Assembly (NCBI RefSeq): GCF_900106585.1
Contig: NZ_FNWH01000006.1
Location: forward strand, 248,001-312,000
Source: Acidaminococcus timonensis
GTDB lineage: Bacteria > Bacillota > Negativicutes > Acidaminococcales > Acidaminococcaceae
Direction of reading: 5' to 3'
Length of the DNA: 64,000 nt
In this document: piece after piece, positions 1 through 9,216 of the stretch
Layout: the number at the start of each line of letters is the position of its first letter
Numbering within the stretch: the stretch's first letter is position 1
Notes under the pieces: generated by a model
The model's database searches: none
What the model saw: only the letters and a program-made list of their open reading frames with translations
What the model was told of the DNA's origin: nothing
Position numbers and translations under genes: made by a program

Positions 1-1316
1 GCATTGTGGCTCAACTTTCCAAAGAAGATAATAATGTGACAGTGATTGACACCAATGCCCAGATCATCCGCAACATTTCCACCAACTACGATGTAATGGG
101 CATCGTGGGCAATGGGTCCAGTTTCACCATCCTGGACCAGGCCGACCTGGCCCATACGGACATGATCATTGCGGTGACGGAACGGGATGAAGTGAACCTG
201 CTCACCTGTGTCATCGCCAAGCTGAACAACAATAAGATCCATACGGTGGCCCGGGTGCGGAGCCCTCAGTATGCCGGGGAACTGGCCAAGCTGCAGAAGG
301 GGCTGGATCTCACCATGACCATTAACCCGGAAATGGAAGCGGCCAAGGAAATTTCCCGGCTGCTGAACTTCCCGTCCGCCATCGAAATCTTCAGCTTCGC
401 CCGGAACCGGATCGATCTGCTGCGCTTCCGGGTCCCTCCCATTTCCGTGCTGGTAGGGCGCAGCCTGAAGGCCATCTCCGATTTGACCACCAATCTGCTG
501 GTATGCATCATTGAACGGAACAGCAACATCATGGTCCCCAACGGAGATACGGTGATCCAGCAGGGAGATGTGCTCACCATCATTGCCATGCCCCGGGATG
601 CCCAGAGTTTCTTCAAGAAGATCGGCGTGCGCACCAACAAATGCAGGAATGTGATGATCGTAGGGGGCGGCCAGCTGAGCTTCTACCTGAGCAAGCTGCT
701 GCTGAACAATCATGCCAACGTGACCATCGTGGAACGGGATATGGAGCGATGTGAAGAACTTGTGAATGCCCTGCCCGGCGTTACGGTGGACTGCGGCGAC
801 GGTACGGAAAAGGAACTGCTGGAGGAAGAGCATCTGGAGAATATGGATGGCTTTGTGGCCTGTACGGGCCTGGACGAAGTCAATACCATCCTGTCTCTGT
901 ATGCCATGAAACATGTGGGCCGGAAGGTGGTCACCAAGGTGAACCACGTGGACTTCGGCGACGTCATCGAAGGGCTGCAGCTGGACAGCATTGTGAACCC
1001 CAAGGAACTGACCGCCCAGAAAATCGTGCATTATGTGCGGGCTGCAGGCAACAGCCTGGAATCCAATGTGGAGACCCTGTACAAGCTCATGAACGGACGG
1101 GTGGAAGCCCTGGAATTTTTGCTGGAAAAGAAATCTTCCATCATCGGAGTGAAACTGGCGGATCTGAATTTGAAACCCAATGTGCTGATTGCCGGCATTG
1201 TCCGGGACGGACGTCTGATCATCCCCGGCGGCCAGGATGCCTTCCAGGTGGGGGATACGGTCATTGTGGTGACCACCCATCTGGGCTTTCACGAAATCTT
1301 CAACATCCTGGCGTAA
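1..1316 (+). CDS. trkA: Trk potassium uptake regulator TrkA (5' end outside window)
   Basis: Peripheral NAD-binding subunit of the Trk potassium uptake system, on the cytoplasmic face of TrkH. The window begins inside the gene: the reading frame is open from the first bases and starts with IVAQLSKEDNNVTVID, which lacks the roughly 12-residue first Rossmann strand and its glycine motif. The remaining 436 residues hold two RCK_N/RCK_C pairs, as in full-length TrkA of about 450 residues. The second glycine motif, VGGGQLSFYL, lies near residue 218, followed by VERD, and the C-terminal TrkA_C lobe ends the protein. The stop is 15 bp before trkH, so the two are probably co-transcribed. The GTG at position 6 is internal, not the real start. 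Confidence 0.95.
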   Translation, partial: IVAQLSKEDNNVTVIDTNAQIIRNISTNYDVMGIVGNGSSFTILDQADLAHTDMIIAVTERDEVNLLTCVIAKLNNNKIHTVARVRSPQYAGELAKLQKGLDLTMTINPEMEAAKEISRLLNFPSAIEIFSFARNRIDLLRFRVPPISVLVGRSLKAISDLTTNLLVCIIERNSNIMVPNGDTVIQQGDVLTIIAMPRDAQSFFKKIGVRTNKCRNVMIVGGGQLSFYLSKLLLNNHANVTIVERDMERCEELVNALPGVTVDCGDGTEKELLEEEHLENMDGFVACTGLDEVNTILSLYAMKHVGRKVVTKVNHVDFGDVIEGLQLDSIVNPKELTAQKIVHYVRAAGNSLESNVETLYKLMNGRVEALEFLLEKKSSIIGVKLADLNLKPNVLIAGIVRDGRLIIPGGQDAFQVGDTVIVVTTHLGFHEIFNILA

Positions 1317-1331
1317 GAAGGAGTCTTATTC

Positions 1332-2774
1332 ATGAATTATCCTGTCATTGCACGGGTGCTTTCCTGGCTCCTGTGTACGGAGGGCGTACTGCTGCTCCTG
1401 CCCTGTATCATCTCCCTGATCTTCGGGGAAGACCAGGGGATGGTGTACTTTGCGCTGGCAATCCTGGCCATTGCAGTGGGTCTTCTGGCTTCTCGGAGGA
1501 AACTTCCCAACCAGGCCATCTACCAGCGGGAGGGATTTGTGGCCGTGGGGCTTTCCTGGCTGCTGCTTTCCCTGTACGGGGCCCTGCCTTTTGTACTCAC
1601 CGGTGAAATCCCCAGCTATGTGGACGCCCTGTTTGAAATTGTGTCCGGGTTCACCACCACCGGGTCCTCCATCCTGGACAATGTGGAGGCCCTGTCCCGT
1701 ACCAGCCTGTTCTGGCGGAGTTTCTCCCACTGGATCGGGGGGATGGGAGTGCTGGTGTTCATTTTGATGCTGATTCCCGGCAACGGCGGCACCCAGATGA
1801 ACCTGATGCGGGCGGAGAGCCCCGGACCGGACGTTTCCAAATTCGTGCCCCGGGTGCGGAATACGGCCATGGTACTGTATAAAATCTACCTGAGCATGAC
1901 CCTGGTGCAGATTGCCCTGCTGGCGGCCACCGGCATGAACTGGTTCCACAACCTGTGCATCACCTTCGGGACGGCGGGGACCGGGGGGTTCGGCATCCTG
2001 AATGACAGCTGTGCCAGCTATACTCCGGTCCAGCAGTGGATCGTCACCGTATTCATGATTGCTTTCGGCGTGAACTTTTCGTTTTATTACCTGTTCCTGC
2101 TGAAAAAAGTGGGGGAAGCGTGCCGTATGGAAGAGGTGCGGACCTATATCGGGATCATCCTGGCGGCCGGGGTAGCCATCGCTGTCCAGATCCATGGTCA
2201 GTTCGCCACCTGGGAGCAGACCTTCCGGGCAGCCTTCTTCCAGGTGGGCAGCATCATCACCACCACCGGGTACAGTACAGTGGATTTCGACCAGTGGCCC
2301 AGTTTCTCCAAGGCCATCCTGCTGCTGATCATGATCATCGGGGCCTGCGCCGGCAGTACCGGCGGCGGGGTGAAGGTGAGCCGGGTGGTGCTGGTATGCA
2401 AGTCGGTGAAGCTGGAACTGGAGCAGCTGCTCCATCCCCACGGGGTGCAGAGGGTCCGTATGGACGGCAAACTGGTGGATCGGCAGATGCTGAATTCCGT
2501 ATTCATCTTTATGATCACCTATTTCCTGATCTTTGCCCTGTCGGTGCTGGCCATCAGCCTGGATGACTTCAGCTTTGAAACCAATTTTTCTGCTGTGGCA
2601 GCTACGCTGAACAACATTGGACCGGGGCTGGCGGAAGTGGGTCCTGCCAGGAATTTCAGCCTGTACAGCAATCCGGCCAAGCTGATCCTGACCTTCGATA
2701 TGCTGGCCGGCCGGCTGGAACTTCTGCCCATACTGATCCTGTTCTATCCCAAGACCTGGAGGAAGAATGGATGA
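1332..2774 (+). CDS. trkH: Trk-type potassium transporter TrkH
   Basis: Integral membrane potassium-translocating subunit, partner of the TrkA encoded just upstream. At 480 residues it has normal TrkH length and is hydrophobic throughout. The four pore-loop filter segments of the TrkH/Ktr fold are visible: TTTGSS near residue 108, TAGTGGFG near 214, TTTGYS near 310 and NNIGPG near 426. The start ATG follows AAGGAG at a good distance. The gene ends at a bidirectional hairpin shared with the convergent peptidase gene. Family assignment is firm; the ion (potassium rather than sodium/potassium) is inferred from the pairing with trkA. Confidence 0.95.
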   Translation: MNYPVIARVLSWLLCTEGVLLLLPCIISLIFGEDQGMVYFALAILAIAVGLLASRRKLPNQAIYQREGFVAVGLSWLLLSLYGALPFVLTGEIPSYVDALFEIVSGFTTTGSSILDNVEALSRTSLFWRSFSHWIGGMGVLVFILMLIPGNGGTQMNLMRAESPGPDVSKFVPRVRNTAMVLYKIYLSMTLVQIALLAATGMNWFHNLCITFGTAGTGGFGILNDSCASYTPVQQWIVTVFMIAFGVNFSFYYLFLLKKVGEACRMEEVRTYIGIILAAGVAIAVQIHGQFATWEQTFRAAFFQVGSIITTTGYSTVDFDQWPSFSKAILLLIMIIGACAGSTGGGVKVSRVVLVCKSVKLELEQLLHPHGVQRVRMDGKLVDRQMLNSVFIFMITYFLIFALSVLAISLDDFSFETNFSAVAATLNNIGPGLAEVGPARNFSLYSNPAKLILTFDMLAGRLELLPILILFYPKTWRKNG

Positions 2775-2787
2775 GGAATCCAAAGGA

Positions 2788-2836
2788 ATAAAAAAGCTGT
2801 GAAGAAATGAGAAGGCATTTCTTCACAGCTTTTTTT
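2788..2836. terminator. bidirectional intrinsic terminator between trkH and the M20 gene
   Basis: Long perfect stem built on AAAAAGCTGTGAAGAAATG and its complement, with a short loop, an A-run on the left and a T-run on the right. It can terminate both convergent genes. Confidence 0.9.
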
Positions 2837-4091
2837 AAATGTTCCTCTTTGCCAGACGTTCCACCGGTTCCGGATTGGGGGTGAATTTCGGGTCAAAGTC
2901 CGTATTTAAAAAGGCCAGGGCATAGGCCACTCCCATGGCAGCACCATAGGTGAGCCCCCGTTCATCCATGTCGAATTCCGGCGTATGATGATTGGCTCCG
3001 CAGCCCAGGTCCGGGTTGGCAATCCCGGTAAAAGCCAGTACGCCCGGGTATTCCTGCAGGAACAGGGCAAAGGATTCCGAAGCCATCCAGGGCTGGGGAT
3101 CCTTCAGGGCAGCGGGACCCAGGGCTTCCACAATGGCTTTCCGGCCCAGCTCCGCACAGGCGGTGTTGTTCCGGGCTTCGAACAGGGCTTCCGGCATGTG
3201 CTGGATGGTGGCCCTGCAGTGATACAGAGCCGCTGTATGGTCCAGGGCTTCCTTCAGGAACCGGATAAAAGGTTCACCGGCGTTTTCATAGCTGAAGAAC
3301 CGGGCCGTACCCCCAAATTCCAGGCTGTCAGGAATGACGTTGTACCGTTCTCCGCTGTGGACGAAACCCAGGGAGAAGGTGAGACACTGGAAGGGATCCA
3401 CCTTTCGCATGCGGAAGGCATTCAGCTGCTGGTAAAGATCACAGAAGCAGTCCATGGGGTTATTGGCCAGGTCGGGCCGTGCTCCGTGGCCGAAGGTCCC
3501 CTCCAGTTTCACCACAAAGGAGCAGCCGCCGCCCATGACGGCCCCGGGGGTCATGGAGACGGTGCCGGCGGGCATATCCCACCGCACGTGGGTGGCATAG
3601 CAGCCGTCGATGGAAAGACCGGATTCCTTTACAAGGTAGGGCAGCAGGTTCTGGATATCCCCGCTTTCTTCTTCCCCCCGTTCAAAACACAGGATCACCC
3701 TGCCTGTGAAGGCTTCCCTGTGGGCTGCCAGGATCCGGGCGGCGGTGAGCAGCATGGCCATGTGGCCGTCGTGGCCGCAGGCGTGGGATACGCCGGGCAC
3801 CTTCGACACGCACAGCTTGGCCTGTTTCAGGTTCCTGGGATTTTCCTGGATGGGCAGGGCATCCACATCTGCCCGCATGAGCAGGGTCTTGCCGGGTTTG
3901 CCACTGTCGATGATCCCCAGAAGCCCTCCGTCGGGCACATTGGTGGTGGGGATCCCCAGGTCTTTCAGATAGCCTTCCAGAAAGGCGATGGTCTTGACTT
4001 CCCGGCAGCTCAGTTCGGGCTGCTGGTGGAAATGGCGGCGCAGGCGTACGGTTTCCGGTGCCTCGGCGCGGGCCAGAGCGAGTATATCCAT
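2835..4091 (-). CDS. M20 family metallopeptidase / amidohydrolase
   Basis: Zinc-dependent M20D-type hydrolase of the family that removes acyl groups from amino acids or cleaves small peptides (hippurate/IAA-amino-acid hydrolases). It is predicted cytoplasmic. The 418 residues carry MRADVDALPI at 72-81 and the metal-binding HACGHDGHM at 103-111. The acidic EE pair near 165 and the dimerisation domain follow. The C-terminal GANHHTPEFDMDE supplies the last metal ligand. It is monocistronic, convergent with trkH and divergent from cdaA. On the minus strand an extended -10 (TGG then TATACT, complement at 4130-4135) lies upstream. The substrate cannot be read from sequence. Confidence 0.9.
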   Translation of the reverse strand: MDILALARAEAPETVRLRRHFHQQPELSCREVKTIAFLEGYLKDLGIPTTNVPDGGLLGIIDSGKPGKTLLMRADVDALPIQENPRNLKQAKLCVSKVPGVSHACGHDGHMAMLLTAARILAAHREAFTGRVILCFERGEEESGDIQNLLPYLVKESGLSIDGCYATHVRWDMPAGTVSMTPGAVMGGGCSFVVKLEGTFGHGARPDLANNPMDCFCDLYQQLNAFRMRKVDPFQCLTFSLGFVHSGERYNVIPDSLEFGGTARFFSYENAGEPFIRFLKEALDHTAALYHCRATIQHMPEALFEARNNTACAELGRKAIVEALGPAALKDPQPWMASESFALFLQEYPGVLAFTGIANPDLGCGANHHTPEFDMDERGLTYGAAMGVAYALAFLNTDFDPKFTPNPEPVERLAKRNI

Positions 4092-4156
4092 AGGACAGGT
4101 TCCTTTCTTTTACAGATTTGATGATTTTAAGTATACCACGGTTTTCCCCCGGATGA

Positions 4157-4186
4157 TTGCATCTCTCCGGGAAAATAGCATATAAT
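4157..4186 (+). promoter_or_regulatory. sigma-A type promoter of cdaA
   Basis: TTGCAT (4157-4162), 18-bp spacer, TATAAT (4181-4186), 33 bp before the cdaA start. Confidence 0.7.
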
Positions 4187-4218
4187 GATAGGAGTCAAAA
4201 AAACAGGAGGTACCTGAT

Positions 4219-5088
4219 ATGGGAGGACATATCTTTGGCTTGATCCACACCATCACCTTCCTGGATGTGATCGACATCCTGGTGGTGGCGTTTTTCCTGA
4301 ATAAAATCTATCAAATGCTGAAAAACACCCGGGCTGCATCCCTGGTGAAAGGACTCTTGATGCTGCTGGTGGTCATGCTGGTCAGCAAATGGCTGAACCT
4401 GTACGTGATCAACTGGCTGCTGGAGAAATTCATGACCATTGTCATGTTCGCCCTTCCCGTTGTGTTCCAGCCGGAACTGCGCCGGGCTCTGGAACAGATT
4501 GGACGGGGCAAGTTGTTTCGTCGCAGCACCGTATTGAACGAGCTGCAGGTGGAGAATATGCTGGAGGCCGTGGCTACCACCGCTGACGACCTGAGCCGGA
4601 ATAAGATCGGGGCCCTGATGGTGTTCGAGCGGGAAACCGGCCTGGATGACTACATCGAAACAGGCATTCCCATCGACGGCCTGATCAGTACGGCTCTGTT
4701 CGAGAACATCTTCATCCCCAATACCCCCCTCCACGACGGAGCCGTGATCATCCGGGGCGACCGCATCGCTGCGGCCAGCTGTCTGCTGCCTCTGACCGAG
4801 GCCCGGAACCTGAACCAGGAACTGGGAACCCGGCACAGAGCGGCCATTGGCCTTTCTGAACAGACCGATGCCCTGATCCTGGTGGTCAGCGAAGAGACCG
4901 GGACCATTTCCCTGGCCCGGGGCGGTGCCCTGCAGCGGTATCTGACCCACCAGGATGTGAAGGATCTGCTGCGGCCGGTGATGAAGCAGCCCATGCTGAA
5001 CTGGAAGGATGCCCTGCTGGCCAAAATGAAGGGCCATAAGACGACCGACAAGAACGAGAAAGGGGGCCAGGACCATGCTGAAAAATAA
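4219..5088 (+). CDS. cdaA: diadenylate cyclase CdaA
   Basis: Membrane-bound enzyme that condenses two ATP into cyclic di-AMP, the second messenger controlling potassium and osmotic homeostasis in Firmicutes. It has 289 residues: three hydrophobic N-terminal segments (about 12-30, 43-58 and 62-82), then the DisA_N catalytic domain. Both catalytic motifs are present, DGA at 173-175 and RHR at 205-207. The ATG follows AGGAGG at ideal spacing. The 3' end overlaps cdaR by 14 bp, implying translational coupling. Its place about 1.4 kb from trkAH is suggestive, since TrkA-type RCK_C domains are known c-di-AMP receptors, but that link is inference. Confidence 0.96.
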   Translation: MGGHIFGLIHTITFLDVIDILVVAFFLNKIYQMLKNTRAASLVKGLLMLLVVMLVSKWLNLYVINWLLEKFMTIVMFALPVVFQPELRRALEQIGRGKLFRRSTVLNELQVENMLEAVATTADDLSRNKIGALMVFERETGLDDYIETGIPIDGLISTALFENIFIPNTPLHDGAVIIRGDRIAAASCLLPLTEARNLNQELGTRHRAAIGLSEQTDALILVVSEETGTISLARGGALQRYLTHQDVKDLLRPVMKQPMLNWKDALLAKMKGHKTTDKNEKGGQDHAEK

Positions 5089-6055
5089 CGAGGCTCCCAA
5101 CCGCAATTCCTGGTTTGTACGGATTATGTCCGTGGTTTGCGCCTGCATCCTGTGGGTGTATGTCATGAATGAACAGAATCCCATCACCACCAAGGTATAC
5201 CAGGTCCCCCTGGTGGCCCAGAACCTGTCCGACGATATGGTGGTGAAGGAGCTGCCCGACACAGTGAGTGTAAAGGTCAGCGGTACCCGGTCTCAGATTG
5301 CCCAGCTGGGTGAGGGGGACGTAAAGGCGTTCATCGATTTCACAGACGCGCCCAAGGGCCGGAATACATACAATGTACAGGCTTCTGTGCGCATGGGGGA
5401 AGTGACGGAGATCTCTCCCAGCCTGATCCAGCTGGAGACCGATACGGTGGCGGAGAAGACCATGAGCGTAGAACCACGGATCGTAGGGGTTCCCAACAGT
5501 GGGGTCACCGTCAGCCAGATGGATCTGAACCCCACCCGTGTGACCATCCGCGGGGCCAGCGGCCGGATTTCCCAGGTGGACAAGGTGATGGTGATGGTGG
5601 ATATCAGCCATCATGACAGGAACTTCACGGCGGATGCCACTGCCGTGGCCGTGGACAAGGCCGGACGGGAAATGTATGATGTGAAGGTGGTTCCCGGCAA
5701 GGTCAAGGCTAAGGTGACCATCGTGCGCCAGCTGGGGACCAACGATTTTCCGGTGAAGGCCAACCTGAGTGGCAAACTGCCCGACGGGGTGAGCCTGAAG
5801 CAGGTCAAGATCACGCCCAGCAGCGTGCGCCTGACCGCCGAACCCAAGGTGCTGGGTGGCATTAAGCAGATCTTGACGGCTCCCATCGTCTTGAACAACA
5901 TTACCAGTGATGTGGAACTGAAGATGCCTCTGCAGATCCCGGACCAGGTGCTGGCTGACCAGCACAGTGTCCTGGTGGAGATCACCCTGCAGAATGCCAG
6001 CGATTCCAGGAGTCAGCAGGAGAGCAAGAATGACGACACAGATCAGAATCAATAA
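5075..6055 (+). CDS. cdaR: YbbR-domain regulator of diadenylate cyclase, CdaR
   Basis: Partner and regulator of CdaA, anchored in the membrane with YbbR repeats outside. The 326 residues start with a short cytoplasmic stretch and one transmembrane segment (about 14-30, ending WVYVMNEQNP). Repeated beta-rich YbbR units follow, with the recurrent pattern of a proline-containing turn and V-x-V-x-G strands, then a low-complexity polar tail. It starts inside cdaA (14-bp overlap), which fixes the cdaA-cdaR operon. In many Firmicutes glmM follows; here an FAD oxidoreductase overlaps the cdaR end instead. Confidence 0.92.
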   Translation: MLKNNEAPNRNSWFVRIMSVVCACILWVYVMNEQNPITTKVYQVPLVAQNLSDDMVVKELPDTVSVKVSGTRSQIAQLGEGDVKAFIDFTDAPKGRNTYNVQASVRMGEVTEISPSLIQLETDTVAEKTMSVEPRIVGVPNSGVTVSQMDLNPTRVTIRGASGRISQVDKVMVMVDISHHDRNFTADATAVAVDKAGREMYDVKVVPGKVKAKVTIVRQLGTNDFPVKANLSGKLPDGVSLKQVKITPSSVRLTAEPKVLGGIKQILTAPIVLNNITSDVELKMPLQIPDQVLADQHSVLVEITLQNASDSRSQQESKNDDTDQNQ

Positions 6056-7631
6056 CATCCGGGTGGGGCTGGAAAGCCACCACAGCCTGGAGCAGATCGT
6101 GGCCAAAAAGTACCAGCTGCCGGCCCACCTGCTGAAGCGGGTACAGGTGCTGCGCAAGGCCGTGGATGCCCGGCGAAAGAATAACATTTGCTTCGTGTAC
6201 CATGTAAAGGTGTGGCTGGAGGGTCCGGCAGGCCTTGTGAAAAAATTGTTGAAAGATCCCCAGGTGAGCCTGTGGGAAGAAAAAACGCTGCCTCCGGTGG
6301 AGCCGGGGTCGGTACCCCTTGTGGGCCGTCCGGTGGTCATTGGACTGGGACCGGCGGGCCTGGTGGCTGCCCTGGAGCTGGCCAGGAACGGATATGCCCC
6401 TCTTGTGGTGGAGCGGGGACGGGATCTGCAGCACCGGGTGAAGGATGTGGAGACATTCTGGAAGACCGGGAAACTGGATCCGGTGAGCAATGTGCAGTTC
6501 GGGGCCGGCGGCGCCGGGACCTTCTCGGACGGGAAGCTGACCACCCGGGTGAACGATCCCATCATGGGGCACATCCTCCAGGCCTTTGTGGACGCCGGAG
6601 CGCCCCGGGAAATCCTGACGGAACAGAAGCCCCATGTGGGTACGGACAAACTTCGGCTCATGGTCACCGGGCTGATCAGCCAGATCAAACAGGCCGGCGG
6701 GGAAATCCGCTACGAGACCCAGGTGACGGATTTCCGGGTGGATCCGGGCAGGGGTCTTGTGGCAGTCCAGCTGAATGGCCGTGACTGGCTGGATACCAAC
6801 GCAGTGATCCTGGCCTGCGGCCACAGTGCCCGGGACACGTACAAAGCCCTGCTGCAGCGGGCCGTGCACCTGGAGGCCAAGGCGTTTGCCATCGGGGTAC
6901 GGATCGAGCATCCCCAGTCCCTGATCAACAGGGCGCAGTACGGGCCTTTCGCCAGTCATCCCAGGCTGGGGGCCGCGGATTATGCTCTGATTTATCATGA
7001 CAAAGAAACCGGTCGGGCCGTGTATTCCTTCTGCATGTGTCCGGGGGGACAGGTGGTGGCTTCTGCTTCCGAGAAGGAAGGCCTGGTGGTGAACGGCATG
7101 AGTCCCTTTAAACGGGATACGGGCCTGGCCAACAGCGCCTTGGTGGTCAGCGTGGACCCGGCGGATTTCCCGGAAGGGCCCCTGGGAGGGATGGAGTTCC
7201 AGCGGAAATACGAGCACCTGGCCTGGAGCATCAGCCGGGATTACCGGGCCCCGGCTCAGACCAGCCGCAGCTTCCTGGAACACACCGTACCGGATTTGAA
7301 AGTGGATTTCCAACCCAGCTACCGCCCTGGTCTGGTGGCGGCGGATCTGCGGAAGGTGCTGCCCGATTTTGTCACTGACAGCCTGGAACACGGGCTTATG
7401 GCATTCGAACATCGCCTGCCGGGCTTCGGCCGGAAGGGTCTCATGATCGGGGTGGAGACCCGCACATCGGCACCGGTGCGCATCAACCGGGGAGAGGACG
7501 GGCAGAGCGTAAACTGTCCGGGGCTGTATCCCACCGGTGAAGGGGCCGGATATGCCGGCGGCATCATGAGTGCCGCCATGGACGGATACCACCAGAGCCA
7601 TCGTCTCATAGCGCGCTTCGCCAAACCCTAA
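6030..7631 (+). CDS. NAD(P)/FAD-dependent oxidoreductase
   Basis: Predicted cytoplasmic flavoprotein of the FAD-dependent dehydrogenase family widespread in Firmicutes; substrate unknown. The 533 residues have an N-terminal domain of about 90 residues (RINNIRVGLE...), then the FAD dinucleotide-binding motif VVIGLGPAGLVAALELA near 102-118. The C-terminal FAD motif GLYPTGEGAGYAGGIMS lies near 499. I chose ATG 6030 rather than the earlier in-frame ATG at 5967: GGAG lies just upstream, it begins the conserved domain, and it gives the usual short overlap (26 bp) with cdaR. The residues before it would only be translated cdaR sequence in another frame. Confidence 0.85.
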   Translation: MTTQIRINNIRVGLESHHSLEQIVAKKYQLPAHLLKRVQVLRKAVDARRKNNICFVYHVKVWLEGPAGLVKKLLKDPQVSLWEEKTLPPVEPGSVPLVGRPVVIGLGPAGLVAALELARNGYAPLVVERGRDLQHRVKDVETFWKTGKLDPVSNVQFGAGGAGTFSDGKLTTRVNDPIMGHILQAFVDAGAPREILTEQKPHVGTDKLRLMVTGLISQIKQAGGEIRYETQVTDFRVDPGRGLVAVQLNGRDWLDTNAVILACGHSARDTYKALLQRAVHLEAKAFAIGVRIEHPQSLINRAQYGPFASHPRLGAADYALIYHDKETGRAVYSFCMCPGGQVVASASEKEGLVVNGMSPFKRDTGLANSALVVSVDPADFPEGPLGGMEFQRKYEHLAWSISRDYRAPAQTSRSFLEHTVPDLKVDFQPSYRPGLVAADLRKVLPDFVTDSLEHGLMAFEHRLPGFGRKGLMIGVETRTSAPVRINRGEDGQSVNCPGLYPTGEGAGYAGGIMSAAMDGYHQSHRLIARFAKP

Positions 7632-7640
7632 CTTCCCTTG

Positions 7641-7914
7641 TCCTCCCCTGAAAGGGGAGGGGGACCAGCCGAATGGCTGGTGGAGGGGTCAATGATCGGA
7701 TGTGAGCCCCCCTACCCGCAGGCGGGTCCTTTCCCCCTTTCAGGGGGACACAAATCTTTTGTCCTTCCCTGAAAGGGAAGGGGGACCGTTGCGCATCAGC
7801 GCAATGGTGGATAGGTTTTACACCGACCCTGCGAGTAACACCGTCTGCTGCCGGTTGTCCGGTGTGCTAACCCCCTACCCGCAGGCGGGTCCTTTCCCCC
7901 TTTCAGGGGGACAC
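7641..7914. repeat. two tandem GC-rich palindromic intergenic repeat units
   Basis: The 340-bp gap before ppaC is largely filled by two similar units. Each begins with CCCTGAAAGGG-x-AGGGGGAC (7646-7665 and 7766-7786). A small variable hairpin follows (CAGCCGAATGGCTG in unit 1, TTGCGCATCAGCGCAA in unit 2). Each unit closes with an identical 44-bp stretch (7708-7751 and 7871-7914) whose end, CCCCCTTTCAGGG, complements the unit's start. Each unit can therefore fold as one long hairpin. I see no gene here. Confidence 0.8.
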
Positions 7915-7929
7915 GGGAAATCTAAAATA

Positions 7930-7938
7930 TGGTATAAT
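7930..7938 (+). promoter_or_regulatory. extended -10 promoter of ppaC
   Basis: TGG directly before TATAAT (7933-7938); no good -35, as the upstream base is the repeat unit. About 37 bp before the chosen start. Confidence 0.6.
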
Positions 7939-7974
7939 AGTAAAATATAAGTAAAATCGAAGGAGATGCCTTTC

Positions 7975-8904
7975 ATGGAAAACACCATCATCACCGGGCA
8001 CAAGAACCCGGATACCGACTCCATCTGCTCTGCCCTGAGCTATGCCTACATCAAGACCCGTCTGGGCGCTAAAGTCACCGCCTGCCGGGCCGGCAAAGTG
8101 AACCCGGAAACCCAGTTCGTACTGGATTACTGGAAAGTTTCCGCTCCTGAACTGGTGGAAAAGGTGGAAGAAGGCCAGAACATCATCCTGGTGGACCACA
8201 ATGAAATGGCCCAGGCTGTGGATGGCCTGGACAAAGCCAACCTGCTGGAAATCATCGACCACCATCGGCTGGGCGGCATCGTGACTGCCAATCCGCTGCT
8301 GGTACGCATGCAGCCCGTAGGGTGCACGGCCACCATCCTGTACAATGTGGCTGTGGAAAACAAAGTGGACCTGCCCAAAGAAATCGCAGGCCTGCTGTTC
8401 TCTGCCATCAGCTCCGACACCCTGTACTTCAAGTCTCCCACCACCACGGAAAAGGATAAGGAAGCCGCCGGTGCCCTGGCCAAGATTGCCGGCATCGCCG
8501 ATCCCCAGGGCTATGCCCTGGATATGCTCCAGGCCGGCAGCGCCATCAACTCCATGACCGCTGACGAAATCACCCACGGGGATATGAAGGAATTCGACTT
8601 CCCCCAGGGCAAAGTGACTGTGGCCCAGGTGAACGTCATGGACGGTGAAAAAGCCAAAGCCAAATGGCCGGAACTGCAGAAATCCCTGCAGGCCATGGTG
8701 GATAAAGGCGAAGCCGATACCACCCTGCTGATGGTCACCGACATTATGGACGAAGTGACTGAATTGCTGTGGGCCGGCAAGAACAAGGACATCCTGGACA
8801 AAGCCTTCGGCAAAGCAGAAGCCGATGGCCATTACCATCTGCCCAAAGTCCTGAGCCGGAAAAAACAGATCGTTCCGCCGCTGACGGATGCGTTCAAGGG
8901 ATAA
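7975..8904 (+). CDS. ppaC: manganese-dependent inorganic pyrophosphatase (family II)
   Basis: Hydrolyses pyrophosphate to phosphate, pulling biosynthetic reactions forward; cytoplasmic. It has 309 residues, the normal length of family II enzymes. The N-terminal DHH domain shows the metal-binding HKNPDTDS (H9, D13, D15), then VDHNE and IIDHH. A DHHA2 domain follows, ending in the substrate-binding SRKKQIVPPL. An ATG at 7966 lies in frame but abuts AGGAG (7961-7965). ATG 7975 has a 9-bp spacing and begins directly with the conserved MENTIITGHKNPDTDS, so it was chosen. Confidence 0.96.
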   Translation: MENTIITGHKNPDTDSICSALSYAYIKTRLGAKVTACRAGKVNPETQFVLDYWKVSAPELVEKVEEGQNIILVDHNEMAQAVDGLDKANLLEIIDHHRLGGIVTANPLLVRMQPVGCTATILYNVAVENKVDLPKEIAGLLFSAISSDTLYFKSPTTTEKDKEAAGALAKIAGIADPQGYALDMLQAGSAINSMTADEITHGDMKEFDFPQGKVTVAQVNVMDGEKAKAKWPELQKSLQAMVDKGEADTTLLMVTDIMDEVTELLWAGKNKDILDKAFGKAEADGHYHLPKVLSRKKQIVPPLTDAFKG

Positions 8905-8947
8905 ACAGCGACTGGTAAGTCATGGTCAGTGACTTGTGAAGGAAAGA

Positions 8948-8982
8948 GCGCTGTGAAAAATCATTCACAGCGCCTTTATTTC
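8948..8982 (+). terminator. intrinsic terminator after ppaC
   Basis: Stem GCGCTGTGAA / TTCACAGCGC with a six-base loop, then CTTTATTT. Confidence 0.8.
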
Positions 8983-9033
8983 GCTAGCGTCAGCTGGCTT
9001 CCATCGGCTAGTGACTAGAGACTAGTGACTAGT

Positions 9034-9071
9034 GAGGGGTGTGAAAAAGCATTTTTTCACACCCCTTTTTG
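9034..9071. terminator. second hairpin terminator before icd
   Basis: Stem AGGGGTGTGAAAAA / TTTTTCACACCCCT followed by a T-run. The preceding bases (9008-9035) are short tandem GACTAGTGACTAGTG repeats of unknown meaning. Confidence 0.8.
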
Positions 9072-9216
9072 GTATAAGAAATGCCGATAGCAGCCTTTGG
9101 CAATTCGCTATTTTTCTTTCTCTTTTCTCTGTGCTATGATGGATTTGTTGAAAAAGGGCGGCTTTGTTGGCTTGGGCTCTTTGGGAAAATATCTGTTTGT
9201 GAGAGGAGACTGTACC

